NCBI RefSeq assembly: GCF_014490745.1
Contig: NZ_LZEU01000001.1
Span: 372,001-436,000, forward strand
Reading direction: 5' to 3'
Source of the DNA: Pseudomonas alcaligenes
GTDB lineage: Bacteria; Pseudomonadota; Gammaproteobacteria; Pseudomonadales; Pseudomonadaceae
Length of the DNA stretch: 64,000 bases
The notes under the pieces were generated by a model. That model worked only from the letters and a program-made list of their open reading frames with translations. It did not search any database and was not told where the DNA came from. Within the stretch, counting starts at the first letter, position 1. Every line of letters starts with the position of its first letter. Below are positions 8,652 through 17,528 of the stretch, piece after piece. The position numbers and the translations under genes are program-made.

Positions 8652-8957
8652 ATGATTCGTTTACTGATGCAGTTTTCCGCCTGCTTTGCCCTCGGCCTGG
8701 TGGTGGCCGGCGCGGTGCTGGTCGGCCTGATGTTCTTCGGCCTGTTCGACCTGATCCACGGCCTCAACCTGACCGGCAAGCCGCTGGCCGGCCTGGCCCT
8801 GACCCTGCTGCCGGCGTCCTTCTGGAACGACCTGACCGGCGTCCCGGATGCCGCCGCCAATGCCGACGTGCAGTCGTTCCTGCAGCTGTGCACGGCCCTC
8901 GGCCAGGTCGCCCTGGTGCTGGGTGGCGGCTTCTTCCGCCTGTGGTACTGGCGATGA
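8652..8957 (+). CDS. Small membrane protein downstream of creD
   Basis: 101 residues. Three hydrophobic segments are visible: about 5-32 (a strongly hydrophobic Leu/Val/Phe helix), 46-56 and a C-terminal one near 82-96. The family was not recognised. The ATG follows GGGAGA; an upstream in-frame ATG at 8607 is possible. It is the first of a run of short, closely spaced membrane-protein genes behind creD and is likely co-transcribed with it. Its stop overlaps the next short reading frame (ATGA). Confidence 0.65.
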   Translation: MIRLLMQFSACFALGLVVAGAVLVGLMFFGLFDLIHGLNLTGKPLAGLALTLLPASFWNDLTGVPDAAANADVQSFLQLCTALGQVALVLGGGFFRLWYWR

Positions 8958-9085
8958 GCGGGCATGTCGGTTTGCGTGAAGACGCGCGCCTGGGGCATCT
9001 GCTGGCGCGGCGCATAGCCCGCCTGTTCCTGCCGCCCGTGACCCTGAACAAACCGTTGCACAAGGAGGTGCCGCCATGTCGCTAG
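8954..9085 (+). CDS. Possible 43-residue coupled small protein
   Basis: Short frame beginning MSGHVGLRED, starting in an ATGA overlap with the previous stop and ending inside the next gene. The product would be basic, with a short hydrophobic stretch (LFLPP). The ATGA junction is the typical signal of translational coupling and is the only support. It may equally be a coincidence, the space being a leader for the next gene. Confidence 0.25.
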   Translation: MSGHVGLREDARLGHLLARRIARLFLPPVTLNKPLHKEVPPCR

Positions 9086-9348
9086 TCCGTCTGCATGCCT
9101 GGGATTTCAGCGTGGGGGTGATGAGCGGCAGCACCCTGGCCTACCTGCTGGCCGTGCTGCTCGGCCTGCTGCTGCCATCCTGGCCATTCAATGCCTTCTT
9201 CACCCCGCTGGCGCTGGTCAGCCTGGCCCTGCAGGGGCCGTCCTGGCGGGTGGCCGATGCGGATCGCGGCGCCTGCCTGCGCGGCGGCCTGCAGCTGGGC
9301 ATGGCGCTGGTGCTGGCGCTGTGGCTGGCCTACCTGCTGTGGTTCTGA
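9076..9348 (+). CDS. Small two-helix membrane protein
   Basis: 90 residues with a helix at about 18-34 (AYLLAVLLGLLLP), a second near 40-52 and a third at the C-terminus (MALVLALWLAYLLWF). A perfect AAGGAGGT ribosome site lies seven bases before the ATG, the best in the neighbourhood. Function not recognised. Its position in the tight row behind creD suggests an envelope-related operon. Confidence 0.7.
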   Translation: MSLVRLHAWDFSVGVMSGSTLAYLLAVLLGLLLPSWPFNAFFTPLALVSLALQGPSWRVADADRGACLRGGLQLGMALVLALWLAYLLWF

Positions 9349-9355
9349 GGTGCCC

Positions 9356-9880
9356 ATGAGCCTGTCTGTCATCGCGCTGCTGCGCCTGCTCGGCCGTCTG
9401 CTCTACCGCGCTGTGCTGCTGCACTGCTGGCTGCTGCTGGTGCTGTACCTGGGGTTCAAGTTCGTCGAGCGACAGTTCTCCATCGCCAGCTTGCCGGCCA
9501 GCATCGAGCCGGCCGGGGTGGTGCTGATCGGCGGCGAGAGCGGTCTGCGCGAAGGCTGCGGGGTGGTGGTGTTGCGCATGGCGCCGGCCCTGCAGCGGCG
9601 CCTGGCCAGGCAAGGACTGGCCGCCCTGGAAGAGGCGCGGCAGGCACGCGGCTATCCCGACGAGGCCTACTACAGCTATGCCCCCTGGCAGCCGACGCCG
9701 GTACCCGATGAGGACTCGCAGGTGGCCCTGGGGCTGAACTGCGCCGAGGCCGACGAGGCGCTGAGCCAGCGCATCAATCGCGCGCAGAACAGCCCGGGCG
9801 CGTTCTACAGCAGCAAGGACGAGGGCCTGCTGCTGGTGATCCCCGAGGAGGGGCTGATTGTCTTCGGCTACTTCGGCTAG
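9356..9880 (+). CDS. Single-anchor membrane protein of unknown function
   Basis: 174 residues. One N-terminal helix (about 18-36, HCWLLLVLYLGF) anchors a soluble domain of about 135 residues with no motif I recognise, containing single Cys residues near positions 66 and 122. It starts 7 bp after the previous stop and ends the creD-side run of genes. The next gene is convergent, with an imperfect hairpin in the gap. Confidence 0.7.
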   Translation: MSLSVIALLRLLGRLLYRAVLLHCWLLLVLYLGFKFVERQFSIASLPASIEPAGVVLIGGESGLREGCGVVVLRMAPALQRRLARQGLAALEEARQARGYPDEAYYSYAPWQPTPVPDEDSQVALGLNCAEADEALSQRINRAQNSPGAFYSSKDEGLLLVIPEEGLIVFGYFG

Positions 9881-9917
9881 CACCAGGACAAGGCCGGCGT
9901 GCCTTGCCTGGCGTTAG
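9878..9917. terminator. Imperfect hairpin between convergent genes
   Basis: Stem CCAGG-a-CAAGGC paired with GCCTTG-CCTGG around the loop CGGCGT, one bulged base, extending outward through CTAG/TTAG. There is no T-tract on either side. It may act as a bidirectional transcription end, but this is only inferred from position. Confidence 0.4.
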
Positions 9918-9940
9918 CTCGCGAGGCTGTGCGCAGGTGC

Positions 9941-10561
9941 TTAGAGCGGCGCGGTGGCCTGCAGCGACGGGCGCTGGCTGACCTCGGCGAACCAGCCGGC
10001 CAGCCCCGGGAAGCGCTGGCGCCAGCCCAGCTCCGGCTGGCGCAGGTCGAGGTAGCCGAGGGCGCAGGCCAGGCCGATGGCGGCGATATCGAAGTGACTG
10101 CGGATTTCCGCCAGGGCCTCGTGCTCGAAGTAGCTCAGGCTGCGTTCGATCTTCTCGCTCTGGCCGTCCAGCCAGGCGTCCCAGCGCTTGTCCGCGGGGC
10201 GCAGGAAGCTCTCGTAGCGGCTGAGCACGGCGGCATCGAGGATGGCGTCGGCCAGCGAGGCCAGGGTCAGGCGCCGCCAGCGCGCGCTGCCGCTCGCTGG
10301 CAGCAGTGGGGCGCCAACATGCTGCTGGTCGAGGTATTCGCAGATCACCCGGCTGTCGTGCAGCACTGAGCCGTCGGCCAGGCGCAGGGCGGGGAGCTTG
10401 CCGGCCGGGTTGCTGGCGACCACGCCGGCATCCGGGTTGATCGGGGTGAGCTGGGCATTCTGCAGGGCCACACGGTCGAGTTGGCCGGTCTCGTGGAGAA
10501 CCACCATCACCTTGCGCACGAAGGGCGAGGAGGGCGAGTGGAACAGGGTCATGGTGCTCAT
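9941..10561 (-). CDS. Glutathione S-transferase family protein
   Basis: 206 residues of cytosolic GST fold. The thioredoxin-like N-terminal half opens with TLFHSPSSPFVRKV, where one of the early serines is the likely glutathione-activating residue. It continues with the conserved NPAGKLPAL cis-proline loop and the DSRVICEYLD glutathione-binding turn (about 65-77). An all-helical C-terminal half follows. Substrate unknown. It lies just downstream of the exonuclease operon in the same direction, about 50 bp away, and may be read through from it. Confidence 0.88.
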   Translation of the reverse strand: MSTMTLFHSPSSPFVRKVMVVLHETGQLDRVALQNAQLTPINPDAGVVASNPAGKLPALRLADGSVLHDSRVICEYLDQQHVGAPLLPASGSARWRRLTLASLADAILDAAVLSRYESFLRPADKRWDAWLDGQSEKIERSLSYFEHEALAEIRSHFDIAAIGLACALGYLDLRQPELGWRQRFPGLAGWFAEVSQRPSLQATAPL

Positions 10562-10614
10562 GGAGTGCCTCGGGGCAGACGGACGGACGGACGCCCACTA
10601 TAGCGTTGTCGCGC

Positions 10615-11322
10615 TCATAGCGAAGGGGCTTGCAGGCGTTGGCGGCGGGCCTGCACGGCGCGTTGCAGGGCGGCCAGGCCGTCGAGCCCCTGGCGCTTCG
10701 CGCGGCTGAGCAGGATCAGCGCCAGCTCGGCGGTGGCCAGGGCGTCGGCGCTGGCGTGGTGGCGGTTGCTGACCTGCAGCTGGAAGTGCTGCAGCCAGTC
10801 GTCCAGGTCGTGGCAGCGCGGCGGCGCTTCGGCGCACAGCAACGGCGCCAGTTCGGCGACATCGAGGAACGGATGGCGCAGGCGCAGGCCGAGGCTCTGC
10901 TTCAGGGCGCGGGCCAGCATGTGCTGGTCGAAGGCAGCGTGGAAGGCCAGCAGCGGGCTGTCGCCGAGGAACTCCATGAAACCCAGCAGCGCCTCGGCCG
11001 GTTCGCTGCCGGCGGCGATGGCGCTGGGCGCGAGGCCGTGGATCAGGGTGCTGGCGCTGGCCTGGTGGCCGGCGCGGCACAGGGTGGCTTCGTACTGCTG
11101 GCTGAAGTCGATGGCGCCGTCTTCGATCACCACCGCGCCGATGGCCAGCAACTGATCGCGCTGCAGGTCGAGGCCGCTGGTTTCCAGGTCGAGGACGACG
11201 ATGCGCTGCTGCTGCAGCGGCCGCTCGTCGAGGCCCGCCGGTGCCTGCAGGCGGGCGCAGCGCTGCTGCTGGCGCTCGTTCAGTGGCGGGGCGCCGCGCT
11301 GCAGCCAGGTAAACAGTTTCAT
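10615..11322 (-). CDS. DnaQ-like DEDDh 3'-5' exonuclease
   Basis: 235 residues. The exonuclease core has motif I LDLETSG (about 45-51), motif II HAAFD near 128-132 and motif III H-x4-D (HHASADALA) near 188-196, giving the DEDDh catalytic set. It resembles the DNA polymerase III epsilon family but has its own N-terminal 40 residues. Its ATG overlaps the stop of the upstream cNMP/CBS/nucleotidyltransferase gene by four bases (ATGA), so the two are translationally coupled. The same pair occurs in many pseudomonads. Confidence 0.9.
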   Translation of the reverse strand: MKLFTWLQRGAPPLNERQQQRCARLQAPAGLDERPLQQQRIVVLDLETSGLDLQRDQLLAIGAVVIEDGAIDFSQQYEATLCRAGHQASASTLIHGLAPSAIAAGSEPAEALLGFMEFLGDSPLLAFHAAFDQHMLARALKQSLGLRLRHPFLDVAELAPLLCAEAPPRCHDLDDWLQHFQLQVSNRHHASADALATAELALILLSRAKRQGLDGLAALQRAVQARRQRLQAPSL

Positions 11323-13244
11323 AGCTGGTAGCGCAGGCTCAGGCTGGCCTGCAGGCGCTGGGCCTGGCGGAACGACTCGCGCAGGATGCGCCGATCCAGG
11401 TGGTTGAGGCTGTCCGGATCGAGGCGGTTGGAGAACGGCAGGTTCTGGCTGGCCTGCTGCTGGTGCAGCTGCAGGCGGGTCTGCTGGATGAAGTGGTAGG
11501 CCTCTTCAAAGGCAGCGCCGTCCAGCGCGTCGATGACCCCGCGGCGCACCAGTTCGGCGAAGCGCTGCTGGGTATTGCACTCGCTCACGCCGTGGGCCAG
11601 GGCTAGCACGCGGGCGCCGTCGACGAAGGGGGTGAGGCCCTCGGCCTTGAGGTCGAGGGTGTCCTTGTCGGCGCCCTTGCGCGCCACCACGAAGTCGCGC
11701 AGGCGCCCCAGCGGCGGGCGGAACTGCAGGGCGCTCAGCGCCAGGTGGCGCTGGAACAGGCTGTGGTCGGCGATCTCGGCGAGCAGGTGCTGGCGCAGCA
11801 GGCGGGCGCCCAGTTCGTCGCCCCAGACCACGCGCAGGTCGAAGTAGATACTCGATTCCAGCAGGTTCTGCGCCGTTGCCTCGCGTACCTGGCGGCTGAA
11901 GCGGCGTGTCCATTCATGGCGCGACAGGCACAGCTGCGGGTTGCCGGCCATGATATTGCCGCTGCACAGGCTGAAGCCGCAGCGCGCCAGTTCCTGGTTG
12001 ATCCGCTGGGCCAGCGGCAGCAGGCGCTGGCGGATGGCCTCGGCCTGGTCGTCGGCGGCCTCGAACAGGATGCCGTTGTCCTGGTCGGTGTGCAGGGTCT
12101 GCTCGCGGCGGCCTTCGCTGCCGAAGCACAGCCAGGTAAACGGCACGCCGGGGTCGCCCATTTCCTCCAGCGTCAGCTCGATCACCCGGCTCACGGTATG
12201 GTCGTTGAGCAGGGTGATCAGCTGGGTGATCTGCGTCGAGCTGGCGCCGTGGGCCAGCATGCGCTCGACCAGCAGGTGGATGTCGTGGCGCAGCGCGGCC
12301 AGCGTGTCGATGCGCGGCGCATGGCGGATGGTGCGGGCCAGGTGCACTAGGTCGACCCGTTGCAGGGAGAACAGGTCGCGCTCGCTGACCACGCCGAGCA
12401 GGCGCCCGTCCTCGACCAGGCAGACATGCGCGATATGCCGCTCGGTCATTGCCAGGGCGGCGTCGAAGGCGCTGGCGCCGGGAGCCAGGTGGAACGGCTG
12501 CTGGGTCATCAGCGCGCTGATCGGCTGCTCCAGCGAGCTGCCGGCGGCCACCACCCGGCGCAGGTCGCGCAGGGTGAAGATGCCTTGCGGGCGGTTGTCG
12601 GCATCGACGATGACGATGCTGCCGACATGCTGTTCGTGCATGCGCCGCACCGCCTCGCGGGTCGGCGTGGCGGCCATGCAGCTGACCGGCTGCTGCATGG
12701 CCAGCTCACGCAGTGGCGTGTCCAGCGAGTACTGCGCGCCGAGGCTTTCCGCCGCGCGCAACTGCACCTGCTGGTTGACCTGGTCGAGCAGGCTGGACAC
12801 CCCGCGCAGGGCGAAGTCGCGTAGCGGCGCGGACTGGGCGAACAGGCGGGCGAAGGCGTCCTTGGGTAGCAGCAGGCAGAAGGTGTCTTCGCCGGCCAGG
12901 TGCTCGGTGCGGGTGGCGCGCTCGCCGAGCAGGGCGGCGAGGGGGAAGCATTCGCCGCCGGCGATCTCGAAGGTACTCTCGCTGCCGCGCCGTGCCGAGT
13001 GCGGGCGCTCGCCCACCACCCGGCCCTGCTTGACGATATAGAAGTGCTGCACCGGGCCGTCGTCCGGGCGGATGATGCTTTCGCCGGCCGCGTAGAAACG
13101 CAGCAGGCAGTGCTCCACCAGGTAGGCCAGGTGGGCACTTTCCATCTGGTTGAACGGCGGGTACTTGCGCAGCAGCTCCATGGTGCCATGGATGTTCTGC
13201 AGCACCGCGCTCTTGCTGGCGGCCAGGCCTTGCTTGGTCTGCAT
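11319..13244 (-). CDS. cNMP-binding / CBS pair / DUF294 nucleotidyltransferase-like protein
   Basis: 641 residues in three parts. Residues about 25-140 are a cyclic-nucleotide-binding fold (GESIIRPDDGPVQHFYIV). Residues about 170-290 are two CBS domains (SCMAATPTREAVRRM and GVVSERDLFSL). From about 340 comes a DUF294 nucleotidyltransferase with GSEGRREQTLHTDQDN near 374-389, the GlnD-like signature. A DUF294 C-terminal domain ends the protein. This architecture predicts a nucleotide-sensing regulator that may nucleotidylate a partner; no substrate is known. The start (MQTKQGLAAS) has an AAGGGA ribosome site. Operon with the exonuclease through a four-base overlap. Confidence 0.9.
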   Translation of the reverse strand: MQTKQGLAASKSAVLQNIHGTMELLRKYPPFNQMESAHLAYLVEHCLLRFYAAGESIIRPDDGPVQHFYIVKQGRVVGERPHSARRGSESTFEIAGGECFPLAALLGERATRTEHLAGEDTFCLLLPKDAFARLFAQSAPLRDFALRGVSSLLDQVNQQVQLRAAESLGAQYSLDTPLRELAMQQPVSCMAATPTREAVRRMHEQHVGSIVIVDADNRPQGIFTLRDLRRVVAAGSSLEQPISALMTQQPFHLAPGASAFDAALAMTERHIAHVCLVEDGRLLGVVSERDLFSLQRVDLVHLARTIRHAPRIDTLAALRHDIHLLVERMLAHGASSTQITQLITLLNDHTVSRVIELTLEEMGDPGVPFTWLCFGSEGRREQTLHTDQDNGILFEAADDQAEAIRQRLLPLAQRINQELARCGFSLCSGNIMAGNPQLCLSRHEWTRRFSRQVREATAQNLLESSIYFDLRVVWGDELGARLLRQHLLAEIADHSLFQRHLALSALQFRPPLGRLRDFVVARKGADKDTLDLKAEGLTPFVDGARVLALAHGVSECNTQQRFAELVRRGVIDALDGAAFEEAYHFIQQTRLQLHQQQASQNLPFSNRLDPDSLNHLDRRILRESFRQAQRLQASLSLRYQL

Positions 13245-13312
13245 CGGGCGTTCCCTTCTAGCGGGGAGGTTGCCCGCATGGTGGGCGCTTTTGCGCCGCG
13301 CCGCCAATAGAC

Positions 13313-14437
13313 CTAGGTCGCAGGCCGGCTGCGACAGAGCAGGGCAGCGCTGCCCAGGGTGGCCGCCGCCACCAGCAGCGCCGGGCTGAAACTGTGGCTG
13401 CGGGTGTACAGCGCGGCGGCCAGCAGCGGCCCGGCGATCTGCCCCAGGCCATAGGCGGCGGTCATGGTTGCCGGCATGTTGAAGCGCACCTGGCGGGCCC
13501 AGGCCTGCGCCGCCGGCATGGCGATGGTCACCGTGCCCATGAAGGTGGCGCCGACCAGAATGGCGCTGCCCAGGCTGGCCCAGGCCGCGTGGCTGAATAC
13601 CGGCAACAGCACGCCGGCGGCCTGCAGCAGCAGGTTCAGCGCCAGGCTGCGCGGCGTGCCCAGGCGTTGCCGCGCGGCATGCCAGAGGAAGCACGAGGGA
13701 ATCGCGCCGAGGCCGAAGGCGGCCCAGATCTGCAGCGGGTCGATGGTGCCGAGGCTGCCCTGCAGCAACAGTGGCAGGTAGGTGGCGGTGATGATGTAGC
13801 CGAAGCCGGCCAGGCCGTAGATCAGCACCAGGCGCCGTGGCCCCAGACTGTCGGGGGTGGCGGCCTCCGCGCCGGCCCCGGCCTTGCTCGGCACGGGTTG
13901 CCGGCGCAGTTGCCACCAGGCCGGCACGCCGAGCAGCAGCGCGGCGAGCGCCAGGCCCAGCCACAGCGCCTGACTGTGCAGGCCAGCGGCGTGGCCGCTG
14001 GCGATCAGCTCGGCCGACAGCAGGATGCCCAGGCCGACCCCGGCAAACAGCAGCGGTGCCTGGCGTGGCTGGCCGGCGGCCTGCAGCAGCCACAACGAGG
14101 CGCCGACCAGGGCCATGGCGCTGAACAGGCCGGCGGTGAAGCGGATCAGCAGGATCAGCCCCGGCTGCTCGATCCAGGCCAGCGCCGCCAGGCACAGCAG
14201 GGTGCCGCCCAGCGCCCACTGGCACAGGCGCGAGGCCTCGCTGGCGCCGCTGCGCGCCAGCAGCAGGGCGCCGAGCAGGTAGCCGGCATAGTTGGCCGAG
14301 GCCGCCAGCGAGCCGGACTGCAGGCTGAGCAGGCCGTCGGCGAGCATCAGCGGGTAGAGGCCGGTAAAGGCGAAGCGGCCGAAGCCCATGCCGATGGCCA
14401 GCAGCAGCGCGGCAGCGAGTGGCGCGGCCAGTTTCAT
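13313..14437 (-). CDS. YbfB/YjiJ-type MFS transporter
   Basis: 374 residues with about 12 hydrophobic helices. The opening [17 protein letters not shown], with its GxGRFAYT-like signature, is typical of the YbfB/YjiJ major facilitator family. The substrate is unknown. The ATG overlaps the stop of the upstream LysR gene by four bases, so regulator and transporter form one transcription unit, divergent from the nitronate monooxygenase gene. This suggests the transporter exports or imports a compound related to that enzyme or its inducer. Confidence 0.85.
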   Translation of the reverse strand: MKLAAPLAAALLLAIGMGFGRFAFTGLYPLMLADGLLSLQSGSLAASANYAGYLLGALLLARSGASEASRLCQWALGGTLLCLAALAWIEQPGLILLIRFTAGLFSAMALVGASLWLLQAAGQPRQAPLLFAGVGLGILLSAELIASGHAAGLHSQALWLGLALAALLLGVPAWWQLRRQPVPSKAGAGAEAATPDSLGPRRLVLIYGLAGFGYIITATYLPLLLQGSLGTIDPLQIWAAFGLGAIPSCFLWHAARQRLGTPRSLALNLLLQAAGVLLPVFSHAAWASLGSAILVGATFMGTVTIAMPAAQAWARQVRFNMPATMTAAYGLGQIAGPLLAAALYTRSHSFSPALLVAAATLGSAALLCRSRPAT

Positions 14438-15309
14438 GGGGCTTGCAGCGTGGCGCGCCACTGCTCGAAGGCGGCGCTGCGGTAGTCGCCGCGCCAGACC
14501 AGCAGGGTGTCGACGCTGAGCAGCGGCACGCATTGCACGGCCGGCGGTTCGCGCAGCAGATCGAGCAGCGAGCGCGGCACTATGCCGACGCAGGAGCCAG
14601 CCGCCACGCAGGCGAGGATGGTGTGGTAGGAGCCGACTTCCTGCACCCGTACCGGGCTGCCGGCACTGTTCAGCCAGCTCTGGGCGATCTGCCGGTAGGT
14701 GCAGCCCTGGGCGAAGCCGGCCAGGGTACGCAACTGCACGTCCTCGGGGCCGTTGACCGGCGGATGGCCGGGCGGCAGGAGCAGCAGCAGTTCCTCGCGG
14801 AACACTGCCTGGCTGAGCAGGCCCTGATCCAGCTCCTCGACCACCCAGCGCTGGCCCGCCCAACTGGTCGGCGCGGCGATCAGCGCGCAGTCCAGGCGCC
14901 GCGCCAGCACGGCGTCGAGCAGTGGCTGGCTGGGCCCGCTGCTGACCTCCAGGCTGACCTGCGGGTAGGCCTGGTGAAAGCGCGCCAGCGGCGTGGGCAG
15001 GCGCGCCGCCGCGGTGCTTTCCATGCTGCCCAGGCGCAGGGTGCCGCCCGGCTGCTGCGGGTGCATGGCCTGGCGCGCTTCGTCGGCCAGGGCCAGCAGG
15101 CGTTCGGCGTAGGCGAGGAACTCCTGGCCCTGCTCGGTCAGGCGCATGCGCTTGCCTTCGCGGAAGAACAGCGCCACGCCGAGGTCGTCCTCCAGCTGGC
15201 GGATGCGCGTGGTCACGTTGGACTGCACGCGCTCCAGGCGCTGGGCGGCGCGGGTGACGCTCTGCTCCAGGGCCACGGTGCGAAAGATGGTCAGCGTCGA
15301 GAGATCCAT
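14434..15309 (-). CDS. LysR-type regulator divergent from nitronate monooxygenase
   Basis: 291 residues. The winged helix-turn-helix lies at about 1-60 ([20 protein letters not shown]), followed by a periplasmic-binding-like effector domain from about 90 onward. In P. aeruginosa a LysR regulator (NmoR) is divergent from nmoA and controls it; this pair has the same arrangement, so the gene is a candidate orthologue, from memory only. The shared 109 bp gap holds AT-rich inverted and direct repeats suited to LysR binding. The downstream MFS gene is coupled to it. Confidence 0.88.
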   Translation of the reverse strand: MDLSTLTIFRTVALEQSVTRAAQRLERVQSNVTTRIRQLEDDLGVALFFREGKRMRLTEQGQEFLAYAERLLALADEARQAMHPQQPGGTLRLGSMESTAAARLPTPLARFHQAYPQVSLEVSSGPSQPLLDAVLARRLDCALIAAPTSWAGQRWVVEELDQGLLSQAVFREELLLLLPPGHPPVNGPEDVQLRTLAGFAQGCTYRQIAQSWLNSAGSPVRVQEVGSYHTILACVAAGSCVGIVPRSLLDLLREPPAVQCVPLLSVDTLLVWRGDYRSAAFEQWRATLQAP

Positions 15310-15418
15310 GGGCTTTCAATAATCTCTTAAAGAGAATAATGTTTTTAAAAGAATCTCTTTTTGAGATTTAAAGGTCAAGCCGGGTATCGCCGGCGGCAAC
15401 ATCACAGGAGTCAGGCCC
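15310..15418. promoter_or_regulatory. Divergent LysR / NMO promoter with AATCTCTT repeats
   Basis: Strikingly AT-rich in a GC-rich genome. Two copies of AATCTCTT lie 31 bp apart, starting at 15321 and 15352. The first forms the inverted repeat TCTCTT-A-AAGAGA (15323-15335); the second forms AATCTC-N5-GAGATT (15352-15368). Spacing near three helical turns and inverted halves fit a LysR recognition plus activation site. The binding protein is inferred to be the adjacent LysR. Confidence 0.6.
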
Positions 15419-16462
15419 ATGGCTGCGTCGCGCATCACCGAACTGCTCGCTATCGAGCACCCGATCATCCAGGCCCCGATGGTCGGGGTCTCGACCCCGG
15501 CGCTGGCCGCCGCGGTGAGCAATGCCGGCGGCCTGGGTTCGCTGGGCCTGGGCGCCAGCACGGTGGAACAGGCCCGTGCGCTGATCGGCGAAACCCGTGC
15601 GCTGACCGCGCGGCCGTTCAACCTCAACCTGTTCTGCCACCGCCCGGCCCGGGCCGACGCTGCCCGCGAGGCGGCCTGGCTGCAGCGCCTGCGCCCGCTG
15701 TTCGACGAGTTCGCTGGCGAGCCGCCAGCGCAGCTGCGCGAGATCTACCGCAGCTTCCTTGATGACCCGGGCATGCTCGAGTTGCTGCTGGAACAGCGCC
15801 CGGCGGTGGTCAGCTTTCATTTCGGCCTGCCGCCGCAGGCCTGGATCGACGCCCTCAAGGGCGCCGGCATCCGCCTGCTGGCCTGCGTCACCACTGGCCA
15901 TGAGGCGAGCCTCGCCGAGGCGGCCGGGGTCGATGCACTGGTGGCCCAGGGCATCGAGGCCGGCGGCCATCGCGGCGTATTCGCCCCGGAGCAGGGCGAT
16001 GCCGGCATCGGCACCCTGGCCCTGGTGCGCCTGCTGTGCTGCCAGTCGGCGCTGCCGGTGATCGCTGCCGGCGGCATCATGGACGGCGCCGGCATCCGCG
16101 CCGCTCTGGCCCTGGGCGCGGCGGGCGTGCAACTGGGGACGGCCTTCGTGCTGTGTCCGGAGTCGGCGGCCAACGCTGCCTACCGGGCGGCGCTGCAGAG
16201 CGAGCGGGCGCAGTGCACGCAGATCACCGCGAACATTTCCGGGCGGCCGGCGCGCGGCCTGGTCAACCGCCTGTACGGCGATTTCGCCACGCCGCTGCCG
16301 GACTATCCGATCGCTTATGATGCGGCCAAGGCCCTGCATGCCCTGGCCAGCGCCCGCGGCTGCCACGACTTCGCCGCCCACTGGGCGGGGCAGGGTGCAC
16401 CCCTGGCGCGCGCCCTGCCGGCCGCCGAGCTGATGGCGTTACTGATTGCCGAGATGCTGTGA
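15419..16462 (+). CDS. Nitronate monooxygenase family FMN enzyme
   Basis: 347 residues, a TIM-barrel of the 2-nitropropane dioxygenase family that oxidises alkyl nitronates such as propionate-3-nitronate. Family marks are [21 protein letters not shown] near the start, the glycine-rich GIEAGGHRG near 180-188, the phosphate-binding [11 protein letters not shown] near 213-223, and [10 protein letters not shown]. It is transcribed divergently from a LysR gene. This matches the nmoA/nmoR pair of P. aeruginosa, but orthology was not tested. Confidence 0.88.
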   Translation: MAASRITELLAIEHPIIQAPMVGVSTPALAAAVSNAGGLGSLGLGASTVEQARALIGETRALTARPFNLNLFCHRPARADAAREAAWLQRLRPLFDEFAGEPPAQLREIYRSFLDDPGMLELLLEQRPAVVSFHFGLPPQAWIDALKGAGIRLLACVTTGHEASLAEAAGVDALVAQGIEAGGHRGVFAPEQGDAGIGTLALVRLLCCQSALPVIAAGGIMDGAGIRAALALGAAGVQLGTAFVLCPESAANAAYRAALQSERAQCTQITANISGRPARGLVNRLYGDFATPLPDYPIAYDAAKALHALASARGCHDFAAHWAGQGAPLARALPAAELMALLIAEML

Positions 16463-16524
16463 AGATTTGTTGCCAGATGGCGCATGGGGCCCGTATTTTG
16501 CTTTGAAAATCCGCGTGTTACCCC

Positions 16525-16540
16525 GAATTCACTAGTGATT
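16525..16540. other. 16-base palindromic segment identical to a cloning-vector polylinker
   Basis: GAATTCACTAGTGATT lies six bases before the ATG of the next LysR gene. It holds the perfect palindrome TCACTAGTGA (16529-16538) and, from memory, equals the insert-flanking EcoRI-SpeI segment of a common T-vector. The preceding bases (GTTACCCC) do not continue as that vector's NotI site would. It replaces the space where a Shine-Dalgarno would be expected. It could be a LysR autoregulatory operator. Confidence 0.4.
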
Positions 16541-16545
16541 TAGCC

Positions 16546-17472
16546 ATGAAGTTGCATCAACTGCGCGCCATAGTCGCGATCTGTGAAAGTGGCAGCATCC
16601 AGGAGGCCTCGCGCCTGCTGCACATTTCCCAACCGGCCCTGTCGAAGGGCATCAAGGAGCTCGAGGCCGAGCTGGGCGTGCCGTTGCTGGTACGTTCCAA
16701 CCGCGGCATCACCGCCACCGAGTTCGGCGAGCGCCTGGTGCGCCGGGCCCGACTGATCCTCGAAGAGGTGCGCCGGGCCCGCGAGGAAATCGACACCCTC
16801 AAGGGGGTGATGGACGGCAAGGTGGCGATCGGCGTGTCGCCGGTGACGCCGGGCGCGCAGTTCATCAGCAGCCTCAACCGTTACCGCAAGCGTTACCCCA
16901 AGGTGCAGGTGCAGATCCACGAGCTGCGTCCGTCCAAGCTGATGGAGGGTCTGCGCGAAGGCCAGCTCGACCTGGTGCTGACCTCGCTGCCGGAGTCGCG
17001 CAGTGCCGACGGCTTCCACTGGACCGAGCTGTACGCCCAGCCGGCGGTGCTGGCGGTGCGCAAGGGTCATCCGCGGCGCGATGCGCGCTCGCTGCGCGAG
17101 CTGGTCGACGAGGAGTGGCTGCTGCAGGACTCTCTGGAGCAGTCCAAGGTCGGCATGATGTTCGTCGACAACGGCATCGACTACCCGCACAACGTCACCG
17201 AGTGCGCCTCGGTGGTGCTGTTTTCCGAGCTGGCGGTCAATTCCGATGCGGTCAGCTACTGGTCGCAGCGCCTGCTCGACCATGTGCAGAAGCTCGGCCA
17301 GGAACTCGACGCGCTGAACCTGGTGGAAGCGGTGCCGCCAATGAACATCTCCCTGGTCTGTCGCGACCAGGAACTGATGACCCGCGAGGCCAAGGCCCTG
17401 GCCGACGAGCTGATCTACGCCCACACCAGCCCGCACGCGCGCGCCCAGGATGGCGCATCGGCCTGCAAATAG
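16546..17472 (+). CDS. LysR-type regulator (AbgR-like)
   Basis: 308 residues with a LysR helix-turn-helix (GSIQEASRLLHISQPALSK, about 16-34) and an effector-binding domain after a linker helix. The N-terminal segment resembles AbgR, which in E. coli controls the p-aminobenzoyl-glutamate utilisation genes including an M20 hydrolase. Here an M20 hydrolase operon begins 680 bp downstream, beyond a convergent osmC-type gene, so regulation of that operon is a reasonable guess. No Shine-Dalgarno is visible before the ATG. Confidence 0.85.
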   Translation: MKLHQLRAIVAICESGSIQEASRLLHISQPALSKGIKELEAELGVPLLVRSNRGITATEFGERLVRRARLILEEVRRAREEIDTLKGVMDGKVAIGVSPVTPGAQFISSLNRYRKRYPKVQVQIHELRPSKLMEGLREGQLDLVLTSLPESRSADGFHWTELYAQPAVLAVRKGHPRRDARSLRELVDEEWLLQDSLEQSKVGMMFVDNGIDYPHNVTECASVVLFSELAVNSDAVSYWSQRLLDHVQKLGQELDALNLVEAVPPMNISLVCRDQELMTREAKALADELIYAHTSPHARAQDGASACK

Positions 17473-17482
17473 GCGCTGCCGC

Positions 17483-17509
17483 CAGCAGGGTGCGGCGCGC
17501 CCCCTGCTG
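17483..17509. terminator. Hairpin between convergent lysR and osmC-like genes
   Basis: Perfect 8 bp arms CAGCAGGG and CCCTGCTG around an 11-base GC-rich loop, centred in the gap between two convergent genes. No T-run follows on either strand, so efficient intrinsic termination is uncertain. Confidence 0.4.
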
Positions 17510-17528
17510 ACGAGGCGCTGCCCCTGTC

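Noticed and set aside
16501..16545. Vector contamination at the LysR start
   Set aside because: Only 16 bases match; the sequence on the left does not continue into the vector and the right continues into a normal gene. Kept as a low-interest finding, not as a contamination call.
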